Below are positions 60,066 to 64,000 of a stretch of 64,000 nucleotides of DNA, in pieces. Position 1 is the stretch's first letter. Each line of letters begins with the position of its first letter. A program made the position numbers and the translations under genes. Origin of the DNA: Beverwykella pulmonaria (Eukaryota; Ascomycota; Dothideomycetes; Pleosporales; Melanommataceae); assembly GCA_001599595.1 (NCBI GenBank), contig BCHH01000003.1, forward strand, positions 3,081,151 through 3,145,150, in the 5' to 3' direction. The notes beneath the pieces are model-generated. The model was not told the origin of the DNA and ran no database searches. It saw nothing but the letters and a program-made list of their open reading frames with translations.

Positions 60066-61898
60066 ATGGCGCACCAGACTAAGCCGGGCCAGAACGAAAA
60101 GGATCCACGGCGACCTTGGAAAGGCTGGATCCTACCTAACCTTGGACTAATCATCACGACAGCTTTTGCCATTTCGCTCACTGTCTTGAATACTACGCAA
60201 TGGAGAAGCTCGGAAAAGTTTTCAGACTTCGTACTTGAGCATCGGTCTACAATCGCTATAGCAGTTCAGATCATCTCTCAAGTGCTTGGGCTTATACAAG
60301 TTAATGTCCTTAGTGAGTTCGTCCCATATCGTCCTCCCATTCGAATCATCGCAATGGACATCCATGTTTATGTGTTTTTCATTAATGCCAACATCACGCA
60401 TCCAGGTTACGTCAACACGTCGTCTCTTCGAGTCTCACTGCCAGTGCACGCTTCCTCCGTAGACGCTATCCGCTTGGTTGCCTCCACGTCAACACCTAGC
60501 ATTGCTTGGAACTCCCGCTGGAATTATTGGCTCGCTTCTGTTCTCTTCTTTGGATTCTCCTTCCTTCCGAGTGCTCTCTGGGCGGGTGCGATCACGCCTA
60601 CCATCGCGGAGCTGCAAGCATCTCGGGTCTTGCGTATTCCCACCTTCCACTCACAGAACCTAACCGCAATGTGGGACGCCGGAAGCACAGATGCTCGAAC
60701 CGTCCCCGGATACGGGGACAGTTATCTATGGATGACAAACATGGGCTTGTTCACTTTCGAACTTTATGTTGCGACTCTGCGTAGCGCGTTTTTGGAGATA
60801 GCCAGCACTGCATCCAACAAAAGCACGCCCGATTCTCCCCGTCGAAAATTTGATGAAACGGGATACCGTTATATGAATCGGAGCTATGGTGTGGGCGCTG
60901 CCGCCGGCTTGATTGATATACCTGAGACGATACACCCTGAATGGTACACATATCATGAGGTTGGATTCCACACCGAAATGACCTGCAGGCGCAACGAATC
61001 GTCATTGTTTAGTATTTCGTATATCGTCAACAACGACGCTCAATCCTACCACGAGTTCACTGCCAATGGCTCGCTCGCAAACGGAGGCTATTATAAGCCG
61101 AACTATCCTCAGCAGGCACCACAGCGACAAGATATCTTCGTTTGGGCTGTGAGTTATGACCCCGCACGAAAGAAGACATACATATCCCTTGCCGTGGACG
61201 TTAACACAACATTCAACGACTGGGACTTCAAGCAATTCGATAACGTTCAGTGCGAGGTTGACTATCAGGCGAGGAGCTTCTTAGTCAAGGTCAATAACAC
61301 TGCCAAAATCATTTCTACAACAGCAGAAAGCCCAGTCACTTGGCCCGACTATGCGGATACTGTGTTGGAGCGTCTGAATATGTTTGAACGCTATTCCTCG
61401 GAGGAAGGCATGCTCTTCGGATCGCAGCTAGGACACTCCATTGTAATGAATATCAATAAGCTCCAGTTGATCACAGGCAATAACAGCACCGCCATGACAT
61501 ATCGAGGACTCGAGGATTACCTCGCATCGCTTTTTGATAATGGTCTCGGTATGTTGTCAGCCACCCGACTTATCGGAGCGAACAAGACCGAACCAGTCCT
61601 TGCTACCGTTGGGTTACGGGTCGTAACGTACGGTGAGCGGGTCTACATTATCGCAATGCTAATCATCAATACCATAATACTCCTGGTGTTTGTAGCGGCC
61701 GCAGCGTGGACCAAGCTTTGGAAAGATATGGCGAACATGGAACTCGACGACATTGGAGGCGTCATGCTCTGCGCATCACAAGGAGGCACTGCGCTGGCTG
61801 ACAGGGCCGCTGCAGTGCCTGCCAAACAGATTGGGAGAATCCGGTTGCGGATCAAGACGATACTGCCTAGTAATCGAGAGGCTCTCAAACCGCAGTAG
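60066..61898 (+). CDS. fungal multi-pass membrane protein of unknown function (610 aa, or 579 aa if spliced)
   Basis: An integral membrane protein of a type common in filamentous fungi, without a known role. Hydrophobic segments are LGLIITTAFAISLTVLN (near 27-43), IAIAVQIISQVLGLIQVNVL (near 64-83), WLASVLFFGFSFLPSALWAG (near 156-175) and VYIIAMLIINTIILLVFVAA (near 530-550). Between the last two lies a large, probably extracellular region with many N-glycosylation sequons (NLT, NKS, NRS, NSS, NTT, NNT, NNST). The C-terminal tail is short and cytosolic. A 93-nt stretch at 60313-60405 begins GTGAGT and ends CCAG and is in frame without stops. Removing it yields VNVLSYVNTSSLRV, which fits related proteins better, so I suspect a true intron. 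The ATG at 60066 is in good context. Confidence 0.8.
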   Translation: MAHQTKPGQNEKDPRRPWKGWILPNLGLIITTAFAISLTVLNTTQWRSSEKFSDFVLEHRSTIAIAVQIISQVLGLIQVNVLSEFVPYRPPIRIIAMDIHVYVFFINANITHPGYVNTSSLRVSLPVHASSVDAIRLVASTSTPSIAWNSRWNYWLASVLFFGFSFLPSALWAGAITPTIAELQASRVLRIPTFHSQNLTAMWDAGSTDARTVPGYGDSYLWMTNMGLFTFELYVATLRSAFLEIASTASNKSTPDSPRRKFDETGYRYMNRSYGVGAAAGLIDIPETIHPEWYTYHEVGFHTEMTCRRNESSLFSISYIVNNDAQSYHEFTANGSLANGGYYKPNYPQQAPQRQDIFVWAVSYDPARKKTYISLAVDVNTTFNDWDFKQFDNVQCEVDYQARSFLVKVNNTAKIISTTAESPVTWPDYADTVLERLNMFERYSSEEGMLFGSQLGHSIVMNINKLQLITGNNSTAMTYRGLEDYLASLFDNGLGMLSATRLIGANKTEPVLATVGLRVVTYGERVYIIAMLIINTIILLVFVAAAAWTKLWKDMANMELDDIGGVMLCASQGGTALADRAAAVPAKQIGRIRLRIKTILPSNREALKPQ

Positions 61899-62049
61899 AA
61901 CACTGAACTATATAGAAGAATTGCATCTAAATGTAAGGTGGCGCAAGGGTGCTGTAAGCAAATTCTGTTCTGCGTTCGGCATCAAGTACTTTGAAACCGG
62001 CGTATTCAAGTTCAACGGCGTCAGCAACCAGTGGGGTTCGGAGACATTG

Positions 62050-62712
62050 ATAGAGGAAAATTCAGCTATAGATATGACCCAACATAGCTCAGAGCTAGTG
62101 GAGGAGGAGCGCGGAAGGTCATCTAAATTGTCGCCGAAGGATATAGAGCGCTGTAACCGCTTTTTTCAACATCAAAGATGGAACGATCACTCTCTTACCT
62201 GGAGCCAGATAGCTACAGAGTCAGATTTAGACGTATGTGGAGATACCCTACGAGAGGCTACGAGCGAGATGGACCATCATAATTGTGTACCATGTAGCAA
62301 AGGATGGGTATCTCGACGCCTGGTTAAAAAGCGCATCGAATACGCCGAGATCATGGAAGCTAGATACCCAAACAATTACGACTGACAACATGTACACTTC
62401 TCTGACAAATTACAAGGGAGTATTAGGCCGAAAGGCAAGACGAGGGTCATCAGGAAGCCCGCAGCACACAATGGATCGCGAGGATAAAAAACCGCCAGCG
62501 CCAGTACTATTAGGCAGCTATAGGGCATAGCCTCAAGTCGGAGCTCCATTTCCACGAAGTTCCTGGCAACAAGAATGGCCAAATGATCCTACAAGTGTAT
62601 GAGGATGCTATCCTCGAGGCCATCGTGAAGCCCTGGCTCGATCGCGGCGACGAATTTGTTCTAGAGGTGGATAATGACTCTGGCCATGGCACTGGCTATA
62701 GCAATATTGTAG
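62050..62712 (+). mobile_element. Tc1/mariner transposase relic, 3' end missing
   Basis: Fragments of a fungal Tc1/mariner-type DDE transposase are readable in order on the plus strand, in more than one frame. The helix-turn-helix region is LSPKDIERCNRFFQHQRWND, then LTWSQIATESDLDVCGDTLR and KKRIEYAEIMEARYPNNYD. The region of the first catalytic Asp is QHVHFSD, preceded by a TGA where the family has Trp, followed by GKTRVIRKP. The region of the second Asp is ELHFHEVPGNKNGQM, then DAILEAIVKPWLDRGDEFVL and EVDNDSGHGTGYSNIV. The sequence after SNIV, including the third acidic residue, is gone. Frameshifts and stops show it is dead. Confidence 0.8.
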
Positions 62713-63745
62713 TCTTCACCATCCAGATACGAGTCTTTGCTTCAAACATTGGCTGAGCGGCTAATGAAGAACACTGGAAATAGTGTTTTGATGCTGTTTT
62801 AAGTGTAGAAAGAGACCTAATGCAATATTTGAATAAGTGGAGCTGTGTGAGCATACCTACAACTGATGGTACAGCAACAAAAGTGACGACGTAATCAGTT
62901 ATTGCCAGTAGATATAGTCGACCCGCTCCGACTGTAGCCTTGAGGGCTCTGACTGTAATATACTGGTAGAAGTACTCGCTGTGCAGTAGCAATCACGTGC
63001 CTAGAGTTGTAGCGGAATTGTGGCGGGGATGCCAAAATTACGTTGACGGGTGGGTCGAAAGTGTTTAATCGGGGAAGCCGGTTTCACTAATTAGTGACAG
63101 TTCGAACGTAATTACAGGAAGCCCACTTTCTCAATTGCTAATCTCAAAGTCTCGGGCATATCACCGAGAGGGTCTAAGTCGGAAGACAAACGTATGACTG
63201 TTTATGGATGCTGAGAGTGGTGTCGTACGATTGCAGGCCACCTCGTTCACCCGCTGCCTTAGAGTGCAAGACATTTCTTAGTTCACAGGATTAAGCGATG
63301 AATACGGGTATCAGGCGGAGGCGCAGCTTTCCCTCGGTCGTCAAAGGATCTTGAACGGATCCCAGTAACGCACCGAAAGGGATAGATCTTGCATGCACTA
63401 TACCACTGTATTTGCCAGAGGGCTTTGCGTCTGGTGGAACTCTAGTCTATAATCTTGCGGAGAAATAGTGACATGAAGTCATATACAAGCAAAAAGGCGA
63501 AACAGAGTCATGTGAAAGTAGTGTTTATCATTTTCTATATTCGAATCTGAAGGTATACCCTATGCAAATGCAATGTCCATCGAAACCCAAGGAAAAGCGT
63601 GCAGAGCGCGCCAAAGTATCTACAGTATGTGAATCATGTCTCTAAAGGTATCATACAGAACCGCTCCCAACCCCAAACCGCCCGATTAATTACACCGGCC
63701 GAATCGAACCATTTCCCATTGTTTTTAATGCTTGTGGATGGTTGT
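62713..63745. other. intergenic, nothing recognised
   Basis: About 1 kb between the mariner relic and the GPI-protein stop codon. Only short frames are seen; the last part should be the 3' region of the GPI-protein gene. Confidence 0.4.
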
Positions 63746-64000
63746 TTAGACCAAGAGCATAGCCGCACCGGCCATCAGGCCGACGAAAGCACCGACCTTG
63801 TTATGGCTGGCCGCACCAGTGAACTCAGTAGGAGGCGCCGAGGTGGTAGCGTTGGGGGAGGCGGAAGGAGTGGGGTATCCAGGGGCAGATGGGGCAGGGG
63901 CGGTATCAGTGACGATGCCGGTCTCGACAGGTGGTGGGGAGGAAGGAGCGCCAGTGGTAGCAGGGGGCTGCTCGCCGCCGGTAAGAGTGATTGTGATGGT
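63746..64000 (-). CDS. GPI-anchored Pro/Thr/Ser-rich surface protein, C-terminal 84 residues (partial)
   Basis: The minus strand is open from the window edge to a TAA at 63746-63748. The visible part begins TITITLTGGEQPPATTGAPS and continues with Pro/Ser/Thr-rich sequence suited to O-glycosylation (PPPVETGIVTDTAPAPSAPG, SASPNATTSAPP). It ends with a small-residue site and hydrophobic tail (GAASHNKVGAFVGLMAGAAM then LLV). That ending is the normal form of a GPI-attachment signal, so the protein is probably anchored in the plasma membrane or cell wall. The N-terminal functional domain lies outside the window, so the family cannot be told; CFEM and other cell-wall proteins share such tails. Confidence 0.75.
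   Translation of the reverse strand, partial: TITITLTGGEQPPATTGAPSSPPPVETGIVTDTAPAPSAPGYPTPSASPNATTSAPPTEFTGAASHNKVGAFVGLMAGAAMLLV

Overview
The window looks like nuclear DNA of a filamentous ascomycete (Pezizomycotina). The protein-coding genes have short introns of about 45-160 bp with GT..AG borders and CTAAC-like branch sites. They include conserved eukaryotic genes (clathrin light chain, an RTT103-type CID protein, CDC37, SMC3), fungal-only families (Zn2Cys6 regulators, RTA1, AA9 LPMOs, a PL4 lyase) and decayed fungal transposons. The species cannot be named from sequence alone. The AA9 and PL4 genes and several small secreted proteins suggest a plant-associated or litter-degrading life.

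Layout. 1-8.3 kb is gene-poor, repeat-derived DNA with one small cysteine-rich secreted protein (1855-2085, minus). 8.3-18.4 kb is a compact housekeeping block: secreted metallophosphoesterase, clathrin light chain, RTT103-like protein, CDC37 and a GFA-domain protein, with two divergent promoters. 19-22.5 kb holds an AA9 LPMO (five exons), a small hypothetical gene and a 213-residue secreted protein. 23.7-25 kb is a graveyard: a pogo/Fot1 transposase relic without its catalytic core, abutting the C-terminal remains of a flavin monooxygenase. 25.6-32 kb carries a Zn2Cys6 regulator with a GC-AG intron, an RTA1-type membrane protein, an ABM-like relic and a PL4 rhamnogalacturonan lyase, all on the minus strand.

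33.5-41.4 kb is the most unusual part. A CorA-like membrane protein is followed on the same strand by a 1293-residue protein that joins a protein kinase domain to a C-terminal von Willebrand A-like domain. 41.9-46 kb has a class V aminotransferase-fold PLP enzyme and a DJ-1/PfpI protein flanked by two direct copies of a short repeat. 46.8-47.2 kb contains a long minus-strand open frame with no methionine. 48 kb has a second, intronless AA9 LPMO. 51.5-57.3 kb holds a second Zn2Cys6 regulator and SMC3. 60-62.7 kb has a fungal multi-pass membrane protein, then a Tc1/mariner transposase relic. The right edge cuts through the C-terminus of a GPI-anchored, Pro/Thr/Ser-rich surface protein.

The genes do not form one pathway. 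The two LPMOs (cellulose-type oxidative cleavage) and the PL4 lyase (pectin rhamnogalacturonan) would act together outside the cell on plant cell walls. The SMC3, clathrin, CDC37 and RTT103-like genes are ordinary cell functions. All splice junctions were deduced by hand from frame continuity and consensus sites; every multi-exon model given sums to a multiple of three.
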